The notes beneath the pieces are model-generated. The model had not been told where the DNA came from and searched no databases. It saw only the letters and a program-made list of their open reading frames with translations. From positions 186,001 through 250,000 of the forward strand of contig JBBRNI010000001.1 in NCBI GenBank assembly GCA_038230395.1: DNA of 64,000 nt, read 5' to 3'. Source of the stretch: JBDSWU01 sp038230395. Lineage in GTDB: Bacteria > Patescibacteriota > Saccharimonadia > Saccharimonadales > UBA4665. Numbering within the stretch: the first letter of the stretch is position 1; every line of letters begins with the position of its first letter. Below are positions 18,910 through 26,937 of the stretch, in pieces. The position numbers were made by a program, and so were the translations under genes.

Positions 18910-19110
18910 ATGAAAGTCACCGAAATCCGTAAACTATCCACCACCGACCTCACCAAAGAGACTACCAAAGTTCGCGAAGAAATTACCGAACTCAAGCGTC
19001 GTTTACACCTGGGTGAGATCCATAACGTTCGTATTATTCGTACGAAGCGCAAGGATCTGGCTCGATTACTAACCGTCTTAAGCGAAGCTCTAATGCAGGA
19101 GGCTAAATAA
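18910..19110 (+). CDS. rpmC: 50S ribosomal protein L29
   Basis: A 66-residue two-helix protein at the tunnel exit next to L23. Ends in the family pattern HNVRIIRTKRKDLARLLTVLSE. Preceded by GGAGGAG inside the end of rplP; one-base overlap with rpsQ. Confidence 0.95.
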   Translation: MKVTEIRKLSTTDLTKETTKVREEITELKRRLHLGEIHNVRIIRTKRKDLARLLTVLSEALMQEAK

Positions 19111-19436
19111 TGGCAAAAACTATTATCGGTACCGTGGTCTCCGACAAGGGCGACAAGACGATTATCGTCAATGTTCAAACTCGCAAGACGCACCCGCTCT
19201 ACCGCAAACAATACACCGTCGGCAAGCGCTTTATGGCACATGACGAAAAAAATGAAGCTCAAGTTGGTGACAAGGTCAGTATCACTGAATGCCGTCCAAT
19301 CAGTGCACGTAAGCACTTTATGCTCGACACAATTTTAGAGAAACCAGCACTTCGTGAAGACACACTTGCTGCGCTCAAAGCTGCTGAGCCTGTCAAGAAA
19401 GTCAAAACTGACAAGACTGAACAAGGGGCAAACTAA
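19110..19436 (+). CDS. rpsQ: 30S ribosomal protein S17
   Basis: OB-fold 16S rRNA binder: GTVVSDKGDKTIIVNVQTRKTHPLY, YTVGKRFMAHDE, VGDKVSITECRPIS. 108 residues, about 20 more than usual because of a Lys-rich C-terminal tail. Overlaps both neighbours by one base. Confidence 0.96.
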   Translation: MAKTIIGTVVSDKGDKTIIVNVQTRKTHPLYRKQYTVGKRFMAHDEKNEAQVGDKVSITECRPISARKHFMLDTILEKPALREDTLAALKAAEPVKKVKTDKTEQGAN

Positions 19437-19804
19437 TGATTCAACAAGAAACCCGCCTAACCGTCTGTGATAACAGCGGTGCTAAAGAGATTCTTTGTAT
19501 CCGTGTCCTTGGTGGCACTCGTCGTCGCTACGCACGTGTCGGTGACGTTATTGTAGCAACCGTCAAGCAAGCCGCACCAAATGGTACTGTCAAAAAGAAG
19601 TCTGTAATCCGCGCTGTCGTAGTCCGTACTCGAAGCCAAATTACCCGTAAAGATGGTTCAACGATTAAATTTGATGACAACGCTGCAGTAGTTATTGGCG
19701 AAGATAAGAACCCACGCGCCACTCGTATTTTTGGACCTGTACCTCGTGAGCTCCGTGACATGGGCTACTCCAAGATCATCTCACTCGCACCGGAGGTACT
19801 ATAA
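19436..19804 (+). CDS. rplN: 50S ribosomal protein L14
   Basis: 122 residues, standard. MIQQETRLTVCDNSGAKEI start, VVVRTRSQITRKDGS and GPVPRELRD near the C-terminus. It forms part of an intersubunit bridge. Single-base overlaps with rpsQ and rplX. Confidence 0.97.
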   Translation: MIQQETRLTVCDNSGAKEILCIRVLGGTRRRYARVGDVIVATVKQAAPNGTVKKKSVIRAVVVRTRSQITRKDGSTIKFDDNAAVVIGEDKNPRATRIFGPVPRELRDMGYSKIISLAPEVL

Positions 19805-20169
19805 TGTCTATTTCACGAACTAACAGCCGAACACAAGTTGCCGATAAGATTTTTAAGATTCGTCTTAAAAAGGGCGATACTGTTATCGTTCTCGCTGGTA
19901 AATACAAAGGTCAGACTGGCAAAATTAGCACCATTCACCCCAGAGATAACAAAGTTACCGTCGACGGCATTAACATCGTTAAAAAGCACATGAAGCCAAA
20001 CCAACAGCACCCTCAAGGCGCAATTGTTGAGCTAACCAAGCCTATCTGGGTCAGCAAGGTCGCCATTGTCGAACCTACGACCAAAAAAGCTAGTCGTATT
20101 GGACTAACTGTTAACGCTGATGGCACTAAAACACGCGTCTTTAAGACTACTGGGAAGGAGATCAAATAA
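19804..20169 (+). CDS. rplX: 50S ribosomal protein L24
   Basis: KOW motif (KKGDTVIVLAGKYKGQTGKI) followed by VDGINIVKKHMKPN and a family-like C-terminus. 121 residues with a short extra N-terminal segment. It initiates 50S assembly. Overlaps rplN and rplE by one base. Confidence 0.96.
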   Translation: MSISRTNSRTQVADKIFKIRLKKGDTVIVLAGKYKGQTGKISTIHPRDNKVTVDGINIVKKHMKPNQQHPQGAIVELTKPIWVSKVAIVEPTTKKASRIGLTVNADGTKTRVFKTTGKEIK

Positions 20170-20822
20170 TGGCAAATGTTAAAACTGCAGCAACTTCGCC
20201 CGCTGGCAAAACAGCTAGTACTGCGAAGAAGTCTGATGCTAAGACTACCAAGCCTAGCGCTGCTGTTGATACGGGTGCTCGTCTCCGTGTAGCTTACAAG
20301 GCTACGATTGCTAAGGAGCTTCTCAAAGAGCTCGAACTTGGTAACGCTCATCAGGCACCAAAGCTCGAAAAGATCATTGTTAACTGTGGTCTTGGTAGAG
20401 CTAAAGACGACAAGAAGCTTATGGAAATAGCTACTAACACGCTCCGCAAGATTACCGGTCAGCAGCCTGTCGAAACAATTGCCAAGAATTCTATCGCTGG
20501 ATTCAAGCTTCGTGAAGGCAACAAAGTTGGCCTCAAAGTAACGCTTCGTGGCGACAAGATGTACGAATTCGCTGATCGTTTGATCACCGTAGTGCTACCT
20601 CGTCTGCGTGACTTTCACGGCGTCAGCGTAAATGCTTTTGATAAGCAGGGTAACTATTCTCTTGGCATGATAGACCAGTCAGTATTCCCAGAATTGCCAT
20701 TTGAAGAAACTACCACGCCGCATGGCCTACAAGTTGTATTCGTAATTAAATGTGAACAATCAGCGCATGCCCGCGCACTTCTAGAAAAGTTCGGCATGCC
20801 ATTTGAGAAGGAGGCCAAATAA
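20169..20822 (+). CDS. rplE: 50S ribosomal protein L5 with N-terminal extension
   Basis: L5 binds 5S rRNA. The core starts near residue 40 (RLRVAYKATIAKELLKEL) and carries KLEKIIVNCGLG, GFKLREGNKVGLKVTLRG and LPRLRDFHGV. The first ~40 residues are a low-complexity Ala/Lys/Thr/Ser segment absent from model L5 (about 179 residues). I kept the ATG at 20169 because it overlaps the rplX stop and has AAGGAG upstream, as with its neighbours. Confidence 0.94.
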   Translation: MANVKTAATSPAGKTASTAKKSDAKTTKPSAAVDTGARLRVAYKATIAKELLKELELGNAHQAPKLEKIIVNCGLGRAKDDKKLMEIATNTLRKITGQQPVETIAKNSIAGFKLREGNKVGLKVTLRGDKMYEFADRLITVVLPRLRDFHGVSVNAFDKQGNYSLGMIDQSVFPELPFEETTTPHGLQVVFVIKCEQSAHARALLEKFGMPFEKEAK

Positions 20823-20823
20823 C

Positions 20824-21093
20824 ATGGCAAAGAAATCTATCATCGCCCGTGATTTAAAGCGCAAGAACATGATCGCTCAGTACGCCGCCAAGCGCGCTGA
20901 ACTCAAAGAATTAGGTGACCTCGAAGGTTTGGCTAAGTTACCTCGCAACTCGTCACCAACCCGTCTTACCAACCGTTGTGTCGAGACTGGTCGATCACGA
21001 GCTTTTATGCGTCAGTTTGGCTTGAGTCGTATGAGCTTCCGTGAACACGCTAGCAAGGGCGAAATCCCGGGCATAACGAAAGCGAGCTGGTAA
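20824..21093 (+). CDS. rpsN: 30S ribosomal protein S14, zinc-free type
   Basis: 89 residues starting MAKKSIIARDLKRK; an ATG 21 bases upstream is in frame but would run into rplE, and GAGAAGGAGG fits 20824. LPRNSSPTRLTNRCVETGRSRAFMRQFGLSR is the S14 core. It is the long C-minus paralogue type without the CxxC-x12-CxxC zinc site. Confidence 0.96.
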   Translation: MAKKSIIARDLKRKNMIAQYAAKRAELKELGDLEGLAKLPRNSSPTRLTNRCVETGRSRAFMRQFGLSRMSFREHASKGEIPGITKASW

Positions 21094-21097
21094 GTCT

Positions 21098-21508
21098 ATG
21101 AGCACCACCACTACCGATCCAATCTCTGACATGCTAACTCGAATCCGCAACGCGATTGCGGTTAATAAGCATGAGATCAATTTACCGCACAGTAAGATCA
21201 AAGAAGCTGTCGCCACAATGCTTAAAGACAGCAAGTTTATCGAGGGTGTATATGTCAAAGATGCAGTCGACAAAAAACCCGGCAAAACGTTGACCTTAAC
21301 CCTCAGCAGCGACAGCACTAACGCTCGCATTACCGAAATTGTCCGTTTAAGTAAGCCTGGTCGCCGCTACTATGTCAACGCCACCGAAATACCAGTCGTT
21401 AAGCGTGGTCGCGGTCTGGTCATTATCTCCACATCGCAAGGGTTGATGACTGGCGATGACGCCAAAAAGGCCAAAGTTGGTGGCGAATTAATTTGTAGAG
21501 TCTACTAG
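21098..21508 (+). CDS. rpsH: 30S ribosomal protein S8
   Basis: 16S rRNA central-domain binder. DPISDMLTRIRNA at the start, SKPGRRYYVN in the middle, and GLVIISTSQGLMTGDDAKKAKVGGELICRVY at the end. 136 residues, normal. Confidence 0.97.
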   Translation: MSTTTTDPISDMLTRIRNAIAVNKHEINLPHSKIKEAVATMLKDSKFIEGVYVKDAVDKKPGKTLTLTLSSDSTNARITEIVRLSKPGRRYYVNATEIPVVKRGRGLVIISTSQGLMTGDDAKKAKVGGELICRVY

Positions 21509-21530
21509 AAAGTTAAGTAAGGAATAATAT

Positions 21531-22070
21531 ATGAGTCGTATAGGAAAACTACCGATCCCAATACCATCGGGTGTGACAATCACTGTCGACGAGTCAACGA
21601 TTACCGTTAATGGTAGCAAAGGCTCGCTATCGCAGTTCACCATGCCCGGTATTACCGTCAAGCAGCAAGATAACGAAGTTATCGTTACCCGTATCAATGA
21701 CGAACCAAAGATCCGTGCCAAGCACGGCCTGATGCGTGCCCTAGTCAACAACATGGTTGTTGGTGTCAGCACTGGTTTTAGTAAAAAGCTCGAGATCAAC
21801 GGCGTTGGTTACCGTGTCGCGGCCCAAGGGGCTAATCTCAAATTAAATCTTGGATTTTCACACGATGTGATTTTTAAGATTCCAACCGGTATTACTACAG
21901 CTATCGAGGGCACAAACATTACGGTAACCGGCATTAGTAAGCAACAAGTCGGACAGGTGGCAGCTGAAATCCGTGCGCTTAAAAAGCCTGAACCCTACAA
22001 GGGCAAGGGTATCAAATATGAAGGTGAACGCATTATCCGCAAATCAGGCAAGAGCGGGAAGGAGAAATAG
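21531..22070 (+). CDS. rplF: 50S ribosomal protein L6
   Basis: MSRIGKLPIPIPSGV start, two L6 repeats, and the C-terminal signature PEPYKGKGIKYEGE. 179 residues. It lies near the factor-binding site. AAGGAA precedes the ATG. Confidence 0.97.
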   Translation: MSRIGKLPIPIPSGVTITVDESTITVNGSKGSLSQFTMPGITVKQQDNEVIVTRINDEPKIRAKHGLMRALVNNMVVGVSTGFSKKLEINGVGYRVAAQGANLKLNLGFSHDVIFKIPTGITTAIEGTNITVTGISKQQVGQVAAEIRALKKPEPYKGKGIKYEGERIIRKSGKSGKEK

Positions 22071-22072
22071 TC

Positions 22073-22435
22073 ATGAGTAATAATAATCTCGCCCGCAAAC
22101 TTCGTAACCGAGCCCAACGCAAGGGCCGTATCCGCGCCGTAGTTGTTGGAACTGCTGAACGTCCTCGTTTGTCGGTGTTCATTAGTAACCAGCACATTAC
22201 TGCGCAGGTTATTGATGACAGTTCTCACAAAACTTTAGTTTACGTTTCCACTGTCGGTCAAAAAGCAACAACTGGCACAATGACCGATAAGGCTAGCGCC
22301 ATCGGTACAGAAATCGCTAAGCAAGCCAAAGCTGGCAAAATCACCAAAGTAGTATTCGATCGTGGTGGCAAACTCTACCACGGCCGTGTCGCTGCATTAG
22401 CTAACGCTGCCCGCGAGAATGGATTGGAGTTCTAA
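22073..22435 (+). CDS. rplR: 50S ribosomal protein L18
   Basis: 5S rRNA binder: RPRLSVFISNQHITAQVID, ending FDRGGKLYHGRVAALANAARENGLEF. 120 residues. Two bases after rplF. Confidence 0.97.
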   Translation: MSNNNLARKLRNRAQRKGRIRAVVVGTAERPRLSVFISNQHITAQVIDDSSHKTLVYVSTVGQKATTGTMTDKASAIGTEIAKQAKAGKITKVVFDRGGKLYHGRVAALANAARENGLEF

Positions 22436-22436
22436 T

Positions 22437-23108
22437 ATGGCTGATCAACCACAAGTACAAAGCCCACCACAGGGATCACAGCAAGGACCTGGCAACAACC
22501 AAGGTAGTCAAGGCGGCCGTGGCGGTGACAACCGTCGCTCACAACGCCGTGATGATCGTCCTGTCGAAGAAAAACAGTTTGATGAGCGTACCTTGCACAT
22601 TGACCGCGTTGCCCGCGTCGTTAAAGGGGGCCGTCGTTTCCGTTTCCGCGCACTCGTTGTCGTCGGTGATCGTAAGCATAAAGTTGGGATTGGCATGGCT
22701 AAAGGTGCTGACGTTACCGCAGCGATTACCAAAGCCACTGAAGTTGCTAAGAAGCATATGATTTCAGTCTCACTGTATAAGGGCACCTTGCCACATGAAG
22801 TCGAGACCAAAGTTTCTGGTGCCCACATATTGCTCAAACCAGCCTCAGCGGGTACTGGCCTCATTGCCGGTGGTGTTATTCGCACCATTCTCGAAGTTGC
22901 TGGTGTCCACAACGCGCTTTCTAAGTCACTTGGTTCAAGTAACAAAGCCAACACAGCTTACGCTACTATCAAAGCTTTAGAATTAGTCGTTCCGGCCAGC
23001 GAATGGGTTACATACGTCCCGAAACCTAAGAAGGTTTCGGCCAAGCCTGCTACTGAAAAGAAAGTAGCTCCAAAAGACGTCGTAACTGAAAAAGTGGAGG
23101 CTAAATAA
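22437..23108 (+). CDS. rpsE: 30S ribosomal protein S5 with N- and C-terminal extensions
   Basis: S5 core: DRVARVVKGGRRFRFRALVVVGDRKHKVGIGMAKG, HILLKPASAGTGLIAGGVIRTILEVAGV. The start at 22437 lies one base after the rplR stop; an in-frame ATG at 22419 is inside rplR. About 40 residues of Gln/Gly/Asn/Arg-rich sequence precede the core and a Lys-rich tail follows. rplO begins 2 bases later, with no L30 gene between, where most bacteria outside the CPR have rpmD. Confidence 0.95.
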   Translation: MADQPQVQSPPQGSQQGPGNNQGSQGGRGGDNRRSQRRDDRPVEEKQFDERTLHIDRVARVVKGGRRFRFRALVVVGDRKHKVGIGMAKGADVTAAITKATEVAKKHMISVSLYKGTLPHEVETKVSGAHILLKPASAGTGLIAGGVIRTILEVAGVHNALSKSLGSSNKANTAYATIKALELVVPASEWVTYVPKPKKVSAKPATEKKVAPKDVVTEKVEAK

Positions 23109-23109
23109 T

Positions 23110-23601
23110 ATGAAATATCACGAATTACAAGTTGTAAAGCCTAAGGCCGGCAAACGTGTCGGTCGTGGTATTGCTGCCGGACAGGGTAAAACCGCTGGTC
23201 GTGGTACTAAGGGTCAAGGCGCTCGTACTGGCTCTAGCGCTAAGCCTGGTTTTATTGGTGGCTCAACACCTTTGATGATTCAGCTACCAAAGCTCCCTGG
23301 CTTCAAGAGCAAACGCATCCCAGCTTGCAACGTCTACACCGGCCAACTCAATGCCTTTAAGGGTACTGTTGATAACGCTGTTTTGGCTGAAGCTGGCCTG
23401 GTCGCCAATAGCTTTACCCGCGTTAAGCTGATCGCCAAAGGCGAGCTAAGCACGAAATTGACGGTAAACCTACAAGCAGCTAGCGCAAGCGCGGTTGCTG
23501 CTATCGAAGCAGCCGGCGGGACATTCGCCAAGACTACTCGTCAGAGTCGTCCAGTAACCAATACTGCTAAGGCCGAAAAACAAGCTGCCAAAAAAGCCTA
23601 G
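23110..23601 (+). CDS. rplO: 50S ribosomal protein L15
   Basis: Gly-rich N-terminal part VGRGIAAGQGKTAGRGTKGQG, then FIGGSTPLMIQLPKLPGFKS, typical of L15. 163 residues with a Lys/Ala tail. It ends the run of overlapping genes; secY follows only after a 413-base insertion-like gap. Confidence 0.95.
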   Translation: MKYHELQVVKPKAGKRVGRGIAAGQGKTAGRGTKGQGARTGSSAKPGFIGGSTPLMIQLPKLPGFKSKRIPACNVYTGQLNAFKGTVDNAVLAEAGLVANSFTRVKLIAKGELSTKLTVNLQAASASAVAAIEAAGGTFAKTTRQSRPVTNTAKAEKQAAKKA

Positions 23602-23612
23602 TTTTTTGTTGT

Positions 23613-23886
23613 AATCGCATTCCTGTAATGGGATAGTCTCTGAACGAGTCCGATTGCTTTCTGCCCAGTCTTTTTACGTTTCAAACCACTGGCTGTGGAG
23701 CTATCAACCAAGGTTGCGGCCTGCGGGCTCATACTATAAAGAGTGGTATACGCTAAAGTGTTCACTTTAGCGTATACCACGAGATAGACTTGCATAGAAT
23801 AATGTCCGTATCCATCAAGCGCAATCGTCTGACATCACCATGTTTACACAATAAACGCACTCTCTGCCCATTACAGGAATGCGATT
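23613..23886. mobile_element. MITE-like element with 20-bp perfect terminal inverted repeats
   Basis: The 20 bases at 23613-23632 (AATCGCATTC...) are the exact reverse complement of 23867-23886, bounding a 274-base element in the rplO-secY gap. Inside is an 18-bp palindrome arm GTGGTATACGCTAAAGTG (23743-23760) with its perfect complement at 23763-23780 and a 2-base loop. No credible transposase frame and no clear target duplication. Related pieces occur at 7919-8090 and 30039-30074. I infer a non-autonomous element mobilised elsewhere, or an intergenic structural repeat. Confidence 0.65.
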
Positions 23887-23965
23887 TCTGAGGACAACAC
23901 AGCTTACGGTGGCGAGCACATCAAAAATACAACTGTCATCGCTAGGCGTCAGCCATTATTTAGGT

Positions 23966-23971
23966 TATAAT
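23966..23971 (+). promoter_or_regulatory. candidate secY -10 box
   Basis: TATAAT in the sequence TTAGGTTATAATC, 43 bases before the secY start; no good -35 box at 16-18 bases upstream. A promoter is expected because the inserted element separates secY from rplO. Confidence 0.35.
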
Positions 23972-24014
23972 CAAAGCTAATTACATCAGAGAGACAGATA
24001 GGGACCATTAACGT

Positions 24015-25553
24015 ATGAATTGGAAAATTATTGGACGATCGCTCAGTCATGGGGACATGCGTAAGCGTGTGTTTGCCGTCCTTGGAATCATGCTAATTTT
24101 TCGTATCTTGGCGCATATACCGGTGCCACTGGCTAACCCCGAAACACTTCACCAAGTCCTCCAGAACCTATTTAGTTCGAACAACACTCCGCAGCTACTG
24201 AGCTTCATTAACGTCTTGTCTGGTGGAGCTTTAGCGAACTTCTCTATTATGATTGCCGGTCTTGGGCCATATATTAACGCCTCTATCATTATGCAGTTGC
24301 TGACTAAGGCAATTCCGCAGTTAGAAGCCCTTCATAAAGAAGGTGAATTTGGCCAAAAGAAGATAAATCAGTACACCCGAATGCTCACGTTTCCGCTGGC
24401 AATAGTCCAGTCAATAGGCTCTATTTATCTCATTCGTCAAGCAGCCCAAAGCATTGGAGGCATTGGTGACATTACTGCGCACACCTCAGCCGGGCAGTGG
24501 ATTCTGATGATATCGGCCTTAACTGGTGGATCGATGTTACTTATGTGGCTGGGTGAACTTGTGACTGAGCAAAGTATTGGTAACGGAATCTCACTTATAA
24601 TTACTGTCGGCATTGTCAGCCGTCTACCCTCCAACATTGCTGACATAGTCGGTTCAGTTTATAGCAAAGGCAAGCACTGGACTGTTTTTGGGCATAACCT
24701 GCCAATTAATAAAGGCGCCCTACTGGTCAGTTTGATCATACTGGTGTCAGTATTACTAGTGACGTATCTGGTCGTAATGCTCAACGAGGCTTCCAGAAAT
24801 CTTACCGTCAATTATGCTAAGCGTGTTCAGGGTAACCGGGCATACGGCGGCGTTACTACTATGCTTCCCGTCAAGCTCATTACAGCCGGAGTAGTGCCGA
24901 TTATCTTCGCCGTAGCCTTCCTAAGTGTGCCAAGTTTCGTCGGGCAATTACTTAGTAGTACTCATGGTACGTTACATCTGGGCTTCTTGGGTAGCTTCTT
25001 TGGTCATCCACACGGCATTCTCATCTCGCAATTCGGCTCTAATTTGACCGGTTGGTTCCAAACCCCTTCAGCAAGGACGTTTGCTACCAAAGGCTTAGTC
25101 GCCTTCATCTATCCTGTAACATATTTCTTGTTAGTGTTTGTCTTTACATTCTTCTATACCAGTATAACTTTCAATGCCAAAGAGATTTCTGAGAACCTGC
25201 ATAAGCAAGGCGGCTTTATCGAAGGCATTCGTGGTGGTGAGCGGACAGAGAAGTATCTTGGTCGTATTGTTAATCGTTTAACACTGTTTGGAGCCTTGAG
25301 CCTCGGCATATTAGCGCTATTACCGATTGTTGGCCAGCTGTTCGTTAATACCAGCATCACTATTGGCGGCACCAGTATCCTCATACTTGTATCTGTAGCC
25401 TTACAGACGCTTCGCTCAATTGAGTCACGTGCGCTGATGGTTACCTATGATCAATACTCATCGCCAGACTTCTTTACATATTCTGATGGTGGAGCAGACG
25501 TAGTCACAGGCCGCCGACTTAGGTTCTTGCCACGCCTCGGCCGTAAAAAATAA
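24015..25553 (+). CDS. secY: preprotein translocase subunit SecY
   Basis: The channel of the Sec translocon. Ten hydrophobic segments can be followed from FAVLGIMLIFRILAHIPVP; the family motifs GLGPYINASIIMQLL and NEASRNLTVNYAKRVQGN are present. 512 residues exceeds the usual ~430, partly from a long loop around residues 315-350 (GTLHLGFLGSFFGHPHG...). adk and map, which often follow, are missing. SecE is encoded at the other end of the window. Confidence 0.96.
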   Translation: MNWKIIGRSLSHGDMRKRVFAVLGIMLIFRILAHIPVPLANPETLHQVLQNLFSSNNTPQLLSFINVLSGGALANFSIMIAGLGPYINASIIMQLLTKAIPQLEALHKEGEFGQKKINQYTRMLTFPLAIVQSIGSIYLIRQAAQSIGGIGDITAHTSAGQWILMISALTGGSMLLMWLGELVTEQSIGNGISLIITVGIVSRLPSNIADIVGSVYSKGKHWTVFGHNLPINKGALLVSLIILVSVLLVTYLVVMLNEASRNLTVNYAKRVQGNRAYGGVTTMLPVKLITAGVVPIIFAVAFLSVPSFVGQLLSSTHGTLHLGFLGSFFGHPHGILISQFGSNLTGWFQTPSARTFATKGLVAFIYPVTYFLLVFVFTFFYTSITFNAKEISENLHKQGGFIEGIRGGERTEKYLGRIVNRLTLFGALSLGILALLPIVGQLFVNTSITIGGTSILILVSVALQTLRSIESRALMVTYDQYSSPDFFTYSDGGADVVTGRRLRFLPRLGRKK

Positions 25554-25645
25554 TCTAAATTATCGAATTAATACTTTAAGATCTGTTATAATGACACTAT
25601 CATTCGCCCGCTAGCAGCGAGCTCTGTTTCTAAGATTTTAACCTC

Positions 25646-25675
25646 TTTACAAACTGTTGTGGAAGCTGCTATAAT
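25646..25675 (+). promoter_or_regulatory. infA promoter
   Basis: TTTACA (25646-25651), an 18-base spacer, and a perfect TATAAT (25670-25675). Predicted transcription start near 25682, so the infA leader would be only about 9 bases, with no Shine-Dalgarno. Confidence 0.7.
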
Positions 25676-25690
25676 TATAAGGTTATATTT

Positions 25691-25912
25691 ATGGCAGCCA
25701 ACAAGGAAGTAATCGAGTTAACCGGAACAATTGTCGAAACCTTACCAGGTACGCAATTTCGTGTAGAGCTCGAGAACGGCCATAAAATTATAGCCCATGT
25801 CGCCGGGAAGATGCGCAAGCACTTCATACGAATAGTACCGGGGGATAGTGTTACGGTAGAATTGACACCTTACGATCTAACTAAGGGTCGGATAACGTAT
25901 CGCAAAGGCTAG
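25691..25912 (+). CDS. infA: translation initiation factor IF-1
   Basis: 73-residue OB-fold: GTIVETLPGTQFRVELENGHKIIAHVAGKMRKHFIRI and SVTVELTPYDLTKGRITYR. It blocks the A site during initiation. It has its own strong promoter directly upstream and a hairpin after the stop. Confidence 0.97.
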   Translation: MAANKEVIELTGTIVETLPGTQFRVELENGHKIIAHVAGKMRKHFIRIVPGDSVTVELTPYDLTKGRITYRKG

Positions 25913-25913
25913 G

Positions 25914-25930
25914 GAGCACCTTAGGTGCTC
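25914..25930 (+). other. short hairpin after infA
   Basis: GAGCACC (25914-25920) pairs with GGTGCTC (25924-25930) over a TTA loop, starting 1 base after the stop. No T run, so probably a message-end or processing hairpin rather than a full terminator. Confidence 0.5.
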
Positions 25931-25985
25931 GCACATTTATTTATTAATTTAAGCAGTGAGTTACCTCTGAAAGGAGATGATCCGC

Positions 25986-26102
25986 ATGAAAGTGCGTGCT
26001 AGCGTCAAAAAGATCAGTCCAGATGACAAGATCGTCCGCCGTAAAGGTCGGATTTATGTTATTAATAAGCTTAAACCTAAGCACAAGCAAAGGCAGGGCT
26101 AA
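25986..26102 (+). CDS. rpmJ: 50S ribosomal protein L36, zinc-free type
   Basis: A 38-residue gene. It begins MKVRASVKKI and ends KPKHKQRQG, both diagnostic for L36. The usual zinc ligands (CxxC-x12-C-x4-H) are reduced: ISPDDK stands where ICRNCK is found in zinc forms. AAAGGAGATGA lies 5-15 bases before the ATG. It keeps the canonical place before rpsM. Confidence 0.95.
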   Translation: MKVRASVKKISPDDKIVRRKGRIYVINKLKPKHKQRQG

Positions 26103-26128
26103 TTCCATGCTGAAAGCAGGTAACTAAT

Positions 26129-26515
26129 ATGGCTCGTATTTCTGGTGTAACTGTACCAGCTGAAAAGCAGGTGTGGGTTTCATTAACCTATGTATACGGC
26201 CTTGGACCAAAGAGTTCAAAGGACATTTTAACTCGGGCTGATGTTGAGGTTACCACTCGTGTTAAGGATTTGACTGATGCAGAAATTGGTCGTATCCAAG
26301 AAGTTATTAACGCTGACTACCTCGTAGAAGGTGAATTACAGCGTATTGTCAGTGGTAACATTAAGCGCCTTAAGGACATTAAAGCGTACCGTGGCTTACG
26401 TCACGCTGCTAATTTGCCATCACGTGGCCAACGAACTAAGACGAATGCTCGCACTCGTCGTGGTAAGAAGACTACCGTTGGTGGCACCGCTAAGAAGGTA
26501 GCGTCAAAGACTTAA
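26129..26515 (+). CDS. rpsM: 30S ribosomal protein S13
   Basis: MARISGVTVPAEKQVWVSLTYVYGLG start and RGLRHAANLPSRGQRTKTNARTRRGK end, as in all S13. 128 residues. It contacts the P-site tRNA and bridges to L5. Confidence 0.97.
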   Translation: MARISGVTVPAEKQVWVSLTYVYGLGPKSSKDILTRADVEVTTRVKDLTDAEIGRIQEVINADYLVEGELQRIVSGNIKRLKDIKAYRGLRHAANLPSRGQRTKTNARTRRGKKTTVGGTAKKVASKT

Positions 26516-26518
26516 CCT

Positions 26519-26935
26519 ATGGCTGAATCTACTAAGAACTCAGCAGCGAAAGCTGCGCCAACCAAGAAGAAAAAAGCAAAGCGTAACGTCGCCAGTGGCC
26601 AAGTTCACGTACTTGCTACGTTTAATAACACAATCATTACCTTTTCTGATAGTAGCGGTAACGTACTTACCCAGTCTAGTGCTGGTGCGTGCGGCTTCCG
26701 TGGTAGCAAAAAAGGGACTGCGTACGCAGCCCAGGTGGCCGCTGAGCGAGCTGGCCAGGCTGCCAAGCAACACTATGGTTTTGGCCGTGCTGACGTCATC
26801 GTCAAGGGCATAGGCCTTGGACGTGATGCAGCTGTCCGCGCCCTAGCCGGTCTCGACATAGGCGTTGAAGGTATCAAAGATGTTACGGGCGTGCCGCATG
26901 GTGGCGTCCGTCCTAAGAAAGCGCGGAGGATCTAA
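26519..26935 (+). CDS. rpsK: 30S ribosomal protein S11
   Basis: Platform protein. GQVHVLATFNNTIITFSDSSGNVL, SSAGACGFRGSKKGTAYAAQ and the C-terminal GVPHGGVRPKKARRI. 138 residues. Three bases after rpsM. Confidence 0.97.
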   Translation: MAESTKNSAAKAAPTKKKKAKRNVASGQVHVLATFNNTIITFSDSSGNVLTQSSAGACGFRGSKKGTAYAAQVAAERAGQAAKQHYGFGRADVIVKGIGLGRDAAVRALAGLDIGVEGIKDVTGVPHGGVRPKKARRI

Positions 26936-26937
26936 GC

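Noticed and set aside
23598..23795. Minus-strand 65-codon frame inside the MITE-like element as a transposase remnant
   Set aside because: The frame runs across the terminal repeat and palindrome, has no transposase motif and no ribosome binding site.
25914..25930. Terminator after infA
   Set aside because: The stem is good, but no T run follows and rpmJ-rpsM continue in the same direction; I list it as a hairpin only.
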